From Allokutzneria sp. NRRL B-24872 (GTDB taxonomy: Bacteria; Actinomycetota; Actinomycetes; Mycobacteriales; Pseudonocardiaceae), in assembly GCF_002155965.1 (NCBI RefSeq), contig NZ_MUMH01000086.1, positions 1-64,000 on the forward strand: a stretch of 64,000 bases of DNA. Direction: 5' to 3'. The notes beneath the pieces were generated by a model. The model did no database searches. It was given only the letters and a program-made list of their open reading frames with translations, and was not told the DNA's origin. A program made the position numbers and the translations under genes. Shown here one piece after another: positions 7,457 through 17,400 of this stretch (position 1 is the first letter of the stretch; every line of letters begins with the position of its first letter).

Positions 7457-8130
7457 GCGCGGTCATCCGGCTCTCCGGAGTCTGCCGTGTCTTTCCCTCG
7501 GAGCCGCCTGTACGCGCACTGTCCAATGTGGACATCGACGTGCGCGAAGGGGACTACGTTTCCATCGTCGGCCCGTCTGGGTCGGGCAAGTCCACGCTGC
7601 TGAACGTGCTGGGCTTGCTGGACCGGCCGACCTCGGGCAGCTACGTCATCGACGGCGTCGAGTCGACCTCGCTGGGGGAGTCCGCGCGGGCGGCGTTGCG
7701 GGGCAGCCGGATCGGGTTCGTGTTCCAGTCCTTCCACCTGCTGCCGCACCGCACCGCCGTCGACAACGTCGGCCTCGGTGAGGTCTACCGAGGTGGTCAG
7801 CGCAAGACCCGTGCCGCGCGGGCGAAAGCGGCCTTGGAACGCGTCGGGCTCGGGCACCGCGTGGGATTCCGTCCCGATCGGCTCTCCGGCGGTGAGCGGC
7901 AGCGCGTGGCGATCGCCAGGGCGTTGTTCGGCGAGCCCGCGCTGCTGCTGTGCGACGAGCCGACCGGCAACCTCGATCGCGCGACCACCGCGTCGGTGCT
8001 CTCGCTGTTCGACTCGCTGCGGGAGCAGGGCGTGACCCTGGTGGTGATCACCCACGACGAGGAGGTCAGCCGCCGCGCCGCGCGCCGGGTCCGCATCGAG
8101 GACGGCCGACTCACCGAGGAGCCCTGGTGA
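7453..8130 (+). CDS. ABC transporter ATP-binding protein, MacB/LolD type
   Basis: 225 residues, the usual size for a stand-alone MacB/LolD-class ATPase. Visible motifs are Walker A GPSGSGKST at 40-48, Q-loop Gln92, signature LSGGE at 144-148, Walker B LLLCDE at 164-169 and switch His201. All catalytic positions are intact. The GTG start at 7453 overlaps the adaptor stop by four bases, and its stop overlaps the permease start by four bases. It should power the FtsX-like permease in an adaptor-ATPase-permease system for export or envelope remodelling. Confidence 0.95.
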   Translation: MSAVIRLSGVCRVFPSEPPVRALSNVDIDVREGDYVSIVGPSGSGKSTLLNVLGLLDRPTSGSYVIDGVESTSLGESARAALRGSRIGFVFQSFHLLPHRTAVDNVGLGEVYRGGQRKTRAARAKAALERVGLGHRVGFRPDRLSGGERQRVAIARALFGEPALLLCDEPTGNLDRATTASVLSLFDSLREQGVTLVVITHDEEVSRRAARRVRIEDGRLTEEPW

Positions 8131-9332
8131 AGCCCCGCATGGGACTGCCCGACCTGCTGGACGAGGCCGTCGCCGGTATCACCGCGCGGCCCGTGCGCTC
8201 CGCGTTGACCGTGCTGGGAACGGTGCTCGGCATCACCACGCTGGTGATCACGTTGGGCATCGCCGAGACCGCCGCGCACCAGATCGCCGGGCGCTTCGAC
8301 GCGGTGACCGCCACGGAGGTCACCGTTGTCCTGCCGCCGGAGCTGGACCCCGCCGCTCCGCCGTTGGTCTCGTGGGAGTCCGCCGCGGACCTCGTGCGGC
8401 TCAACGGCGTTCGTTCGGCGGCAGCCGTGGCCCGGCCCGCGTCGGCGCGCGACAGCACCGTCCGCGCGAACGACCTGCACGATCCGACCGCGGTCAGCTC
8501 GAAGACGCTTCCCGTCGTGGGGACGTCGGAGTCACTTCCGTCCACAGTGGACGCTTCGGTGGCGCGAGGTCGCTTCTTCGACGCCGGTCACGTGACGCGC
8601 CAGGACCGGGTGGCAGTGCTCGGAGCTGATGCTGCCGAGCTGCTGGGGATCGTGCGCGTCGAGGACGCTCCGACCGTGTTCGTCAACGACGCGCCCTTCA
8701 CGGTGATCGGCGTGCTCGGCCGCATCGGGAGGGCCAGCGAGGAGGGCTTGTCGGCTTCGGTCTTGTTGCCGCACAGCACGGCCCGGCTCGGTCCGCCGAC
8801 GGAGGTGTTGATCCGAACGGTACTCGGTGCCGCTCCGCTGATCGCGTCGCAGGCTCCGCTCGCGTTGTCGCCGAACTCGCAGCAGAGCTTGCGGGTGCTC
8901 GCCCCACCCGATCCGGCAACCTTGCGCGGTGCCGTGGAGGGAGACGTGAACGCGCTGTTCCTCGTGCTGGGACTGGTGTCGCTCGTCGTCGGCGCGGTCG
9001 GCATCGCGAACGTCACGTTGGTGACCGTGCTGGAGCGGACCGGGGAGATCGGCTTGCGGCGGGCGCTCGGTGCGGGGAGACGGCACATCGCGGCGCAGTT
9101 CCTCGTGGAGTCGACGACCATCGGGATCTTGGGGGGTGTTGTCGGGGCGAGTCTCGGGGTCGTGGCGGTGGTGGTCGTGTCCGTGGCGCGGGGGTGGACG
9201 CCCGTGCTGGAGCTGTCGCTGGTGGCGGGGGCGCCGCTGGCCGGGGCCGTCGTGGGGTTGGTCGCTGGGCTTCATCCCGCTGTGCGTGCCGCTCGCCTGG
9301 AGCCGGTTGACGCGCTTCGGAGTGGCACGTAG
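8127..9332 (+). CDS. FtsX/MacB-like ABC transporter permease
   Basis: 401 residues. One N-terminal transmembrane helix (about residues 25-45) is followed by a large extracytoplasmic MacB-type domain (about 50-270) and three C-terminal helices in an FtsX domain. The cytoplasmic coupling segment ERTGEIGLRRALGAGRRHI is characteristic of the family. The GTG start at 8127 overlaps the ATPase stop (GTGA). With the adaptor and ATPase it forms a mechanotransmission-type ABC system. The last visible gene of the operon; the following PadR gene has its own operator. Confidence 0.93.
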   Translation: MKPRMGLPDLLDEAVAGITARPVRSALTVLGTVLGITTLVITLGIAETAAHQIAGRFDAVTATEVTVVLPPELDPAAPPLVSWESAADLVRLNGVRSAAAVARPASARDSTVRANDLHDPTAVSSKTLPVVGTSESLPSTVDASVARGRFFDAGHVTRQDRVAVLGADAAELLGIVRVEDAPTVFVNDAPFTVIGVLGRIGRASEEGLSASVLLPHSTARLGPPTEVLIRTVLGAAPLIASQAPLALSPNSQQSLRVLAPPDPATLRGAVEGDVNALFLVLGLVSLVVGAVGIANVTLVTVLERTGEIGLRRALGAGRRHIAAQFLVESTTIGILGGVVGASLGVVAVVVVSVARGWTPVLELSLVAGAPLAGAVVGLVAGLHPAVRAARLEPVDALRSGT

Positions 9333-9369
9333 TTCCAGTTGGTACTGCCGGGGTACTCCGTCTTGCGGA

Positions 9370-9390
9370 CTACTACGCAGTGCGTGGTAG
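9370..9390. promoter_or_regulatory. Palindromic operator upstream of padR-like gene
   Basis: The arms CTACTACGCA (9370-9379) and TGCGTGGTAG (9381-9390) are inverted repeats with one mismatch around a single central G. The site lies 20 bases before the PadR start codon, as expected for autoregulation. It is the only strong structure in the 78-base gap 9333-9410. Confidence 0.75.
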
Positions 9391-9410
9391 CTTCGTGGCG
9401 AGGAGGACGG

Positions 9411-9731
9411 ATGGAGATCAGTCAGGTGCTCAAGGGGGTGCTCGACCTCGCGGTGCTCACCGCGCTGCGAGGGGAGGACCGCTACGGCTACGACGTCGTG
9501 CGCGGGTTGCGTGCGGCCGGGCTGGAGGCGATCGGGGACGCGTCGGTGTACGGCACGCTCCAGCGGCTGGCCAGGAACGGGCTGCTGACCTCCTACCTCA
9601 GCCCGAGCGAAACGGGTCCGCCTCGCAAGTACTACCGCCTGACCGACGAGGGCAGGGACCACCTTCGAGCGTCGACCAGCACCTGGCGCTCGTTCGTGGC
9701 GACCATGGACGAGCTGATGGGACCGGAATGA
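9411..9731 (+). CDS. PadR family transcriptional regulator
   Basis: A 106-residue PadR-type winged-helix protein. The N-terminal LKGVLDLAVLTALRGEDRYGY and the recognition-helix region SVYGTLQRLARNGLL are diagnostic. It is short-form PadR with one C-terminal dimerisation helix. The ATG at 9411 has GAGGAGG about 4-5 bases upstream and was preferred over in-frame upstream starts that lack an SD. The stop overlaps the next start (ATGA), coupling it to a HAAS-like membrane protein, a pairing common in Gram-positive bacteria. A palindrome 20 bases upstream suggests autorepression. Confidence 0.93.
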   Translation: MEISQVLKGVLDLAVLTALRGEDRYGYDVVRGLRAAGLEAIGDASVYGTLQRLARNGLLTSYLSPSETGPPRKYYRLTDEGRDHLRASTSTWRSFVATMDELMGPE

Positions 9732-10453
9732 ACGCGAGAGAGATGACCGGCGAGGACTACCTCCGCGCGGTCCGCGCGCACCTGGCCGACCTGCCGCGCG
9801 AGCAGGTGGAGGACATCGTGGCCGACATCGCCCCGCAGATCCACGAAGGCGGCGGGCGGCCGGAGGACCCGCGTGACTACGCCGACGAACTGCGGCGCGC
9901 GGCGGGGTTGCCGCAGTTGCTGCGCGGACGGGTCACAGCACGGGTCGCCCTGGTGGGCTTGGTCCTCGGCGTCACCAGCGCGACAGCGCTCGGCTGGCTG
10001 AACCTGTGGGCGAGCCGGTACGACAACCAGATCCAGCTGCTGATCGCGATGGCCGGGCTCGTGCTGGCGCTGCTGGCGGCGACGGTCGTGCCTCGGCTCG
10101 GCCCAGCCGCGGCCTCGTTCATGGCGTTGCCCGAGGTCAGTGCCGTTCGCTTCGAGTTCGCGCGCTCGCTCCAGCCGGGCTGGTGGGTCGTCCGGAGCCT
10201 GCTGATCGTGTCGCCCGTTCTGCTCGCGCACCATCCCAGTTGGCTTCAGGTGGTGGGCTTGTGCAGCCTTGCCGTCACGGCGCTGTGGGTGGGGCCGATG
10301 GCGCGGGTCGACCGCCGATGGTTGTGGCTGAGCCTGCCCTTGACCGGCTTCGCGCTGGGGACCGTGGCGATGCTGACCGGGGTCTTCTGGGACAACGCGA
10401 TCTACGTGACCAACGAGGGCGGGTACGAACTCGTCAGTCGCGACTGGCCATGA
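9728..10453 (+). CDS. HAAS/DUF1700-like membrane protein
   Basis: 241 residues. The N-terminal 60 residues (YLRAVRAHLADLPREQVEDI) form the short helical HAAS-type domain that usually accompanies PadR regulators. The rest contains about six hydrophobic helices between residues 70 and 225. It may act as a membrane-bound sensor or cofactor for PadR, but no catalytic motif is visible. The ATG overlaps the PadR stop by four bases. Its 3' end overlaps the convergent methyltransferase gene by 20 bases. Confidence 0.8.
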   Translation: MNAREMTGEDYLRAVRAHLADLPREQVEDIVADIAPQIHEGGGRPEDPRDYADELRRAAGLPQLLRGRVTARVALVGLVLGVTSATALGWLNLWASRYDNQIQLLIAMAGLVLALLAATVVPRLGPAAASFMALPEVSAVRFEFARSLQPGWWVVRSLLIVSPVLLAHHPSWLQVVGLCSLAVTALWVGPMARVDRRWLWLSLPLTGFALGTVAMLTGVFWDNAIYVTNEGGYELVSRDWP

Positions 10454-11156
10454 AAACGAACTCGCGTCCGGGGCGGTCAGGGGCGTCACGGACTTCGCGG
10501 ACTCGGTACCCGAACGCGGTCAGGGCGGACTCCTGCTCCTCGCGGGTGCGGAAGCGCAGCGTGGAGTCCGACGCCACCACCTCGCCGTCGGCGAAGCGGT
10601 AGGTGTAGCGGAAGGACACCAGCGGCAGGCTCACGTCGGTGACCTCGCGGCGCTGCTCCACGGGACCGAAACCGGGCACGTCGAGCACGGTGGGCGCGGT
10701 GTCGGCCGCCCAGTCCTCCCAGGCACGGCGCTCGGGCCGCCGGGACTCGAACACCAGGTACCCGCCGGGACGCAGTGCCGAGTGGACGCCGCGCAGGGTC
10801 GCGCTCCAGTCGTCGTCGGAGAGGAAGACGTCAGCCACGTTCGCGGTCATGGTCGCGAGGTCGGCGGCGAAGGGCGGCAGCGCGGTGGCGTCGCCGTGCA
10901 CCCAGCTCACGCGGCCCTCCGGGTCCTTCGCCCGCGCGACCTCCAGTGACGCCGCGGCGGGCTCCACGCCCAGCACGGTCCGCCCGGTCTCGGCGAGCAG
11001 GAGCGCGAAACACCCTGTGCCGCAACCGATGTCGAGCACTCGCTGGGCGTCGAGCTCGTCCGCGATGTCGATGTAGTGCTTCAGGTCCTCGCGCGAGCCG
11101 TCGAAGGCGTCGTAGATCGGGGCGAGGCGTGTGTGGGCGAAGATCGCGTCAGGCAT
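10434..11156 (-). CDS. Class I SAM-dependent methyltransferase
   Basis: 240 residues with a Rossmann-like methyltransferase fold. Motif I VLDIGCGTGCFALLLAE binds S-adenosylmethionine, an acidic E in GVEPAAASL follows strand 2, and HGDATALPPFAADLATM forms motif II. The acceptor cannot be deduced. I chose ATG at 11156 (MPDAIFAHTRLAPIYDAF) because the homologous core begins there; upstream in-frame codons add an atypical basic extension, and no strong SD is present at either. The gene diverges from the PKS genes across about 290 bases, so it may belong to the biosynthetic cluster (O- or N-methylation) or be an unrelated neighbour. Confidence 0.85.
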   Translation of the reverse strand: MPDAIFAHTRLAPIYDAFDGSREDLKHYIDIADELDAQRVLDIGCGTGCFALLLAETGRTVLGVEPAAASLEVARAKDPEGRVSWVHGDATALPPFAADLATMTANVADVFLSDDDWSATLRGVHSALRPGGYLVFESRRPERRAWEDWAADTAPTVLDVPGFGPVEQRREVTDVSLPLVSFRYTYRFADGEVVASDSTLRFRTREEQESALTAFGYRVREVRDAPDRPGREFVFMASRD

Positions 11157-11449
11157 TCTGCGACACAACCACGCATCGCTTCGTCCGGCGAGCCGATTTC
11201 GCGATGGTGGTGGCTCACCGTACAACAGCACGTACTGGGATTTTCCCTACCAGCCGAAGAAGGACAACCTCTGCGGCGCTGGCGCGGCCGGGCGTGCTGG
11301 GAGTGGCTGAAACTTCCTCGTGGATAGTGCTCCGCTATCGCTAGGGGTTCCCCTAGAACCATTCTGAGGCCGCGCTGAACTGCGGAAGCGGTGGTTAGTG
11401 TCGCACCGATTCTGCTTTGTTGTTCACGCGTGGTTGGGTGGAGCGCATT
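11157..11449. promoter_or_regulatory. Divergent intergenic region upstream of PKS-1
   Basis: This 293-base gap holds the PKS promoter region. It contains GATAG-N7-CTATC (11323-11339), immediately followed by the CTAGGGG/CCCCTAG palindrome (11341-11356), then a weak -10-like CATTCT near 11360. A degenerate GGGATTTTCCC lies at 11237-11247. Transcription would leave a leader of roughly 75 bases before the PKS-1 start. No small gene is supported here. Confidence 0.5.
11341..11356. promoter_or_regulatory. PimM-like (PAS-LuxR) operator candidate
   Basis: CTAGGGGTTCCCCTAG has two 7-base arms around TT. It matches the published PimM consensus CTVGGGAWWTCCCBAG at 14 of 16 positions, and the two differences are a symmetric A/T to G/C pair. 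PimM-type PAS-LuxR activators control polyene macrolide genes in Streptomyces. The site lies 94 bases before the PKS-1 start codon, overlapping where a -35 would be. No PAS-LuxR gene is inside the window. Confidence 0.6.
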
Positions 11450-14400
11450 ATGGGCGAGTCCGGAATCAACGGGGCTGTGGACCGACAGGACTCCGGTGAC
11501 GAGATCGCCGTCATCGGGCTCGCGTGTCGCCTGCCGGGGGCCTCCGGGCCCACCGCCTTCTGGCGCCTGCTCGCCGACGGCGTCGACGCCACGAGCGAGC
11601 CGCCCGCCGATCGCTGGGACGACTCCGCCCCGGCCCGGCGCGGCGGTTTCCTGGACCGGATCGACACCTTCGACGCGGGCTTCTTCGGCGTCTCACCTCG
11701 GGAAGCCGCCGCGATGGACCCGCAGCAGCGGCTCGTGCTCGAGCTGTGCTGGGAGGCGCTGGAGGACGCGCACCTGCGGCCGGAGTCGCTGCGCGGCACC
11801 CGCACGGCGGCCTTCGTCGGCGCGATCTGGGACGACTACGCCACCCTGGTGGGCCGTTCCGGTCGGGACGCGGTCTCCTCGCACACCGTCACCGGACTGC
11901 ACAGGAGCATTCTCGCGAATCGCGTTTCCTATTTCCTCGGACTCACCGGACCGAGTTTCACCGTCGATTCCGGGCAATCCTCTTCGCTGGTCTCGGTGCA
12001 CCTGGCCTGCGAGAGCCTGCGCAAGGGGGAATCGACCGTCGCGCTCGCCGGTGGGGTGAACCTGATCATCGCGCCGGAGAGCACGGAGCGGTCGGTGAAG
12101 TTCGGCGGCCTCTCCCCGGACGGCCGCTGTTTCACCTTCGACGAGCGCGCGAACGGCTACGCGCGCGGCGAGGGCGGTGGCGTCGTCGTGCTCAAGCCGC
12201 TCCCGGCCGCGCTGGCCGACGGCGACGACATCTACTGCGTGGTGCGCGGCGGCGCGGTCAACAACGACGGCGGTGGCGAAGGGCTCACCGTGCCGTCGCG
12301 GGTCGGCCAGGAAGAAGTCCTGTGGCTGGCCTACGAGCGCGCGCGGACCGACCCGGCCGAGGTCGGCTACGTGGAGCTGCACGGCACCGGCACCAGGGCC
12401 GGTGACCCGGTCGAGGCTGCGGCGCTGGGCGCGGTCCTCGGTGCGGCGCGCGACCCGGCCGATCCGCTGCTCGTGGGCTCGGTGAAGACCAACGTCGGCC
12501 ACCTCGAAGGCGCCGCGGGCATCACCGGATTCCTCAAGGTCGCGCTCGCGCTGCGCAACCGCGCGCTGCCGCCGAGCCTGAACTTCCGCACCCCGAACCC
12601 CGATATTCCTTTGGAGGAGTTGAACCTCCGCGTCCGCACGGAGTTCGGCGAGTGGGAGCGCGCGCGGGTCGCCGGCGTCAGCTCGTTCGGCATGGGCGGC
12701 ACGAACTGCCACCTCGTGCTCGCCGAGCCCCCGGCCGTGACGACCGAGGAGCCCCGCGATCCGGGCCTGGCTCCGGTGGCGCTGGCGTTGTCGGCCAAGA
12801 CCGCCTCGGCACTGCCCGGCCAGGCCGCCGCGCTGGCCTCGCACCTGGCCGATTTCCGTGAAGTCGATCTAGCGTTCTCGTTGGCGACCACGCGCACGGC
12901 CTTCCCGCACAGGGCGGTTGTGGTTGGCGCGGACCGCACGGCCCTGCTGCGCGGACTGCGTGAGCTGAGCGACGGCGGCGCGGACGCCGGGCTGATCACT
13001 GGGCGCGTGCAGCCCGCCGCGCCGGTCGCGTTCCTGTTCTCCGGGCAGGGCTCTCAGCGTGCGGGCATGGGACGCGAGCTGTATGAGACCTTCCCGGAGT
13101 TCGCCTCGGCACTCGACGAGATCTGTCTGGAACTCGATCCCAGGTTGCCGCGGCCGTTGCGCGAGGTCATGTTCGCCGAGGGGGATCAGCTCGACCAGAC
13201 GCTCTACACGCAGACCTCGCTGTTCGCGATCGAGGTCGCGCTGTTCCGGCTCCTGACGAGCTGGGGCGTCGCGCCGGACTACCTGATGGGGCACTCCGTC
13301 GGCGAGATCGCCGCCGCGCACGTCGCCGGGGCGCTCTCGCTGGCTGACGCGTGCGCGCTCGTCGCGGCTCGTGGCCAGCTCATGCAGGCGTTGCCGACGG
13401 GCGGCGCGATGGTCGCGGTCCAGGCCACCGAGGCCGAGGTCACGCCGCTGCTGACCGATGGCGTGGGGATCGCGGCGATCAACGGGCCCGCCTCGGTGGT
13501 GCTCTCGGGCTCGGAAGAGGCGGTGCTGGCGGTCGTCGCCCAGTTCGCGGACCGCAAGACCTCGCGGCTGAGGGTGTCGCACGCGTTCCACTCGCCGTTG
13601 ATGGAGCCGATGCTGGAGGAGTTCTGGCGCGTCGCCGAAGGACTGACCTTCTCGCCTCCCCAGCTGCCGATCGTGTCCAATGTGGATGGTGAGATCGTCT
13701 CTGCGTACTCGGCGGAGTACTGGGTGCGCCACGTGCGGCAGGCGGTTCGCTTCAACGACGGCGTCGGCGCGCTGGCTTCGCACGGTGTCCGGACCTTCGT
13801 GGAACTCGGTCCCGGCGGTGTGCTCACCGCGCTCGCGCGTGGTTGCGTCTCCGGTGAGGCGCTGTTCGTGCCTTCCTTGCGCGCCAAGCAACCCGAGGCA
13901 CACGCGGCGCTCTCCGCGCTGGCCTCCCTGCACGTTCACGGCATCGAGGTCGACCTGCCCGGCGTGTTCGCCTCACGCGGTGCGCGGCGGGTTCCGCTGC
14001 CGACGTATGCCTTCGAGCGGCGTAGGCACTGGCTTGACACGGCTTCCAGCACGGTCGTCTCGGCGGAGAGCGCGTCCAAGTTCCAGGACGCGGCCGCGGC
14101 GGAGAAGCTGGTGCGCGCGCACATCGCGGCCGTGCTCGGGCACTCGGACGCGGGCGAGGTCGACTCCGAGCTGACGTTCAAGGACCTCGGCTTCGACTCG
14201 CTGAGCGCCGTCGAGCTGCGGAACCGCTTGAGCGCGGCCACCGGGCTGAGTCTGCCAAGCGGACTGCTGTTCGACCACCCGACCCCCGACGCGCTGGCGC
14301 GCCACCTGCACGCATCGTCGCTCGGGCTTGAGTCCGATGTGGACACTGCCGTCGCGGCTGCGCCGGACGAGCCGATCGCGATCGTCGGGATGAGCTGCCG

Positions 14401-17400
14401 CCTGCCGGGCAGAGTGCGCTCCCCGGAGGACCTGTGGCGGCTCGTGGCCTCCGGTGGCGACGCCATCTCAGGCTTCCCCGACGACCGTGGCTGGGATGTC
14501 GGCTCAAGTGTGCGCCAGGGCGGCTTCCTGCACGACGCCGCGAACTTCGACGCGGCGTTCTTCGGCATCAGCCCGCGCGAGGCGACCGCGACCGACCCGC
14601 AGCAGCGTCTCGTCCTGGAGACCGCGTGGGAGGCGTTCGAGCACGCGGGCATCGTCCCGGCATCGTTGCGCGGCAGCCGTTCTGGCGTGTTCATCGGCGC
14701 GACCGCACAGGACTACGGACCCCGGTTGCACGATCCCGTCGAGGGCACCGAAGGGCTTCTGCTCACCGGCTCCTCGGCGAGCATCATCTCGGGCAGGGTT
14801 GCTTACACGCTCGGCCTCGAAGGCCCGGCGGTCACCGTGGACACGGCGTGCTCGTCGTCGCTGGTGGCGCTGCACTTGGCCGTGCAGTCGTTGCGCAGCG
14901 GTGAGTGCTCGCTGGCGCTCGCCGGTGGTGTGATGGTCATGTCCACACCGGGAATGTTCGTGGAGTTCGGGCACCAGGGCGGGCTGTCCCCGGACGGCCG
15001 GTGCAAGGCGTTCTCCGACAACGCTGATGGAACGGGGTGGTCCGAGGGCGTCGCGATCCTGTTGGTGGAGCGCCTGTCGGACGCTCGGCGCAACGGGCAT
15101 GAAGTGCTTGCGGTCGTTCGTGGTTCGGCGGTGAATCAGGATGGTGCGTCGAATGGTTTGACGGCGCCGAATGGTCCTTCGCAGCAGCGGGTGATTCGTC
15201 AGGCGTTGGCTTCTGCTGGGTTGCGTCCGTCCGATGTGGACGCTGTTGAGGCTCATGGCACGGGCACGCGGCTCGGTGATCCGATCGAGGCCGAGGCGAT
15301 CATCGCGACCTACGGCCGTGACCGCGCGCAGCCGCTGTGGCTCGGGTCGTTGAAGTCCAACATCGGGCACACGCAGGCCGCCGCCGGTGTGGCCGGTGTG
15401 ATCAAGATGGTTCAGGCGATGCGTCACGGCGTGCTGCCGCAGACCCTGCACGTGGAGTCGCCTACGTCGCACGTGGACTGGTCCTCGGGCTCTGTGTCGC
15501 TGCTGACCTCGCAGGTGGAGTGGCCTTCGAGCGGTGCGCCGCGCCGGGCTGGCATCTCGTCGTTCGGCATCTCCGGCACCAATGCGCACGTCGTGATCGA
15601 ACAGGCCGACCCCGTCGCGGAGCCCGCCTCCGCCCCGGTCCGTGGACCGGTGGCGTGGGTGCTGTCCGGCAAGACCGATGCGGCCGTTCGCGCTCAGGCC
15701 GCTCGGCTTGCGTCCTTTGTGGACTCCTCGGACTCTCCGGTCTCTCCGGCCGGTGTGGCGTTGTCATTGGCGACGACGCGGTCGGCGTGGGATCGGCGCG
15801 CGGTCGTGGTCGGCTCGTCGGTCGAAGAGCTGGTGGAGGGCCTGCGCTCCGTCGACGTGTCCTCCGTTCGCTCCGGCAAGACCGCGTTCGTGTTCTCCGG
15901 CCAGGGCTCGCAGCGGCTGGGTATGGGTGCGGAGCTGTTCGAGGCATATCCGGTGTTCGCGGCGACCTTTACGGAGGTCGTCGAGTACTTGACGGTGGAC
16001 GTCAAGTCGCCTGATCTGGACCAGACCGGGACCGCGCAACCCGCTCTGTTCGCGCTCGAAGTGGCGTTGTTCCGGCTGCTGGAGTCGTGGGGTGTTCGGC
16101 CGGATCTGGTCGCCGGGCATTCGATCGGTGAGATTGCCGCTGCTCACGTTGCTGGTGTCCTGTCGCTGCCGGACGCGGCGGCTCTCGTTTCCGCTCGGGC
16201 CCGTCTGATGCAGGCGCTCCCGTCCGGCGGGGCGATGGTGGCGGTGCAGGCCTCTGAGGAGGAGGTGCTGCCGCTGCTGACGGATGGCGTGGGGATCGCG
16301 GCGATCAACGGGCCGGAGTCCGTTGTGGTGTCGGGTGCCGAGGACGCGGTGCTGGCTGTGGTCGCGCAGTTCGCGGGACGCAAGACCTCGCGGTTGAAGG
16401 TGTCGCATGCGTTCCACTCGCCGTTGATGGAGCCGATGCTGGAGGAGTTCGCGGCAGTCCTGGATGGGATCGAGTTCCAGGTTCCAGCGATTCCGATCGT
16501 CTCCACGCTGACCGGGTCGCTGGTGGAACGCTATTCCGCCGGGTACTGGGTTCAGCACGTGCGGGACTCGGTTCGGTTCGCGGACGGGGTGCGGACGCTG
16601 CACGCCGAGGGCGCTACGAAGTTCGTGGAGATCGGGCCGGGCGGAGTGCTCGCCGCGCTGGTGCAGGGCGTGCTGGACGACGCGGTCGCGGTGCCGGTGC
16701 TGCGCGCGGATCGCACGGAGCCGCACGCGATCACCTCGGCGCTGGGGCAGCTGCACGTGCACGGGGTTGGCGTCGACTGGGGCAAGGTCTACGCGGGCGC
16801 GCGCAGGGTCGACCTGCCGACGTACGCGTTCCAGCACGAGCGCTTCTGGCTCGACACGCCCCGCACAAGCGCTGCGCGGTCCACTGTGGACGATTGGCGT
16901 TACCGCGTCTCCTGGCACTCGGTCACCCTGCCTGCGGCGGTACCCGGCGGGCGCTGGCTGTTCGTCGCCGATGAGAACGCGTGGGCTGACGAGATCCGGG
17001 CCGGGCTCACCTCACACGGGGTCGACCTGGTGTCGCTTGCCCCGGCGGAATCCCGTGACGAGCTCGCGGCTCAACTCGTCGAGGCGGGAGCGGTTGCGGG
17101 CGTGGTCTTCGCGGCCGACTCGACCTGGGGGACGGCGCTGCTCACGCAGGCGATGGGCGACGCCGGACTTGACGCGCGATTGTGGTGCTTGACGACGGCC
17201 AACAGTCCCGAGGCTGCTCAGGTGTGGGGGCTGGGACGGGTCATCGCCTTGGAGCAGCCGGAGCGGTGGGGCGGGCTCGTCGACCTCCCGGCCGCTGTGG
17301 ACTTCGCCGCGCTGGCCTCGGCGTTGGCGCAGAAAGAAGAGGACCAGCTCTCGCTCCGCGCGGAGGGCGTGTTCGGGCGCAGGCTCGTGCGCGCGCCGCG

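Noticed and set aside
11417-11449. TTG starts upstream of PKS-1
   Set aside because: They add an atypical [11 protein letters not shown] prefix and lack an SD, whereas ATG 11450 has GGAG at good spacing.
11498-12729. Loading KS read as an inactive or pseudogene KS
   Set aside because: The single Cys-to-Gln change with intact histidine motifs is the standard KSQ decarboxylase signature.
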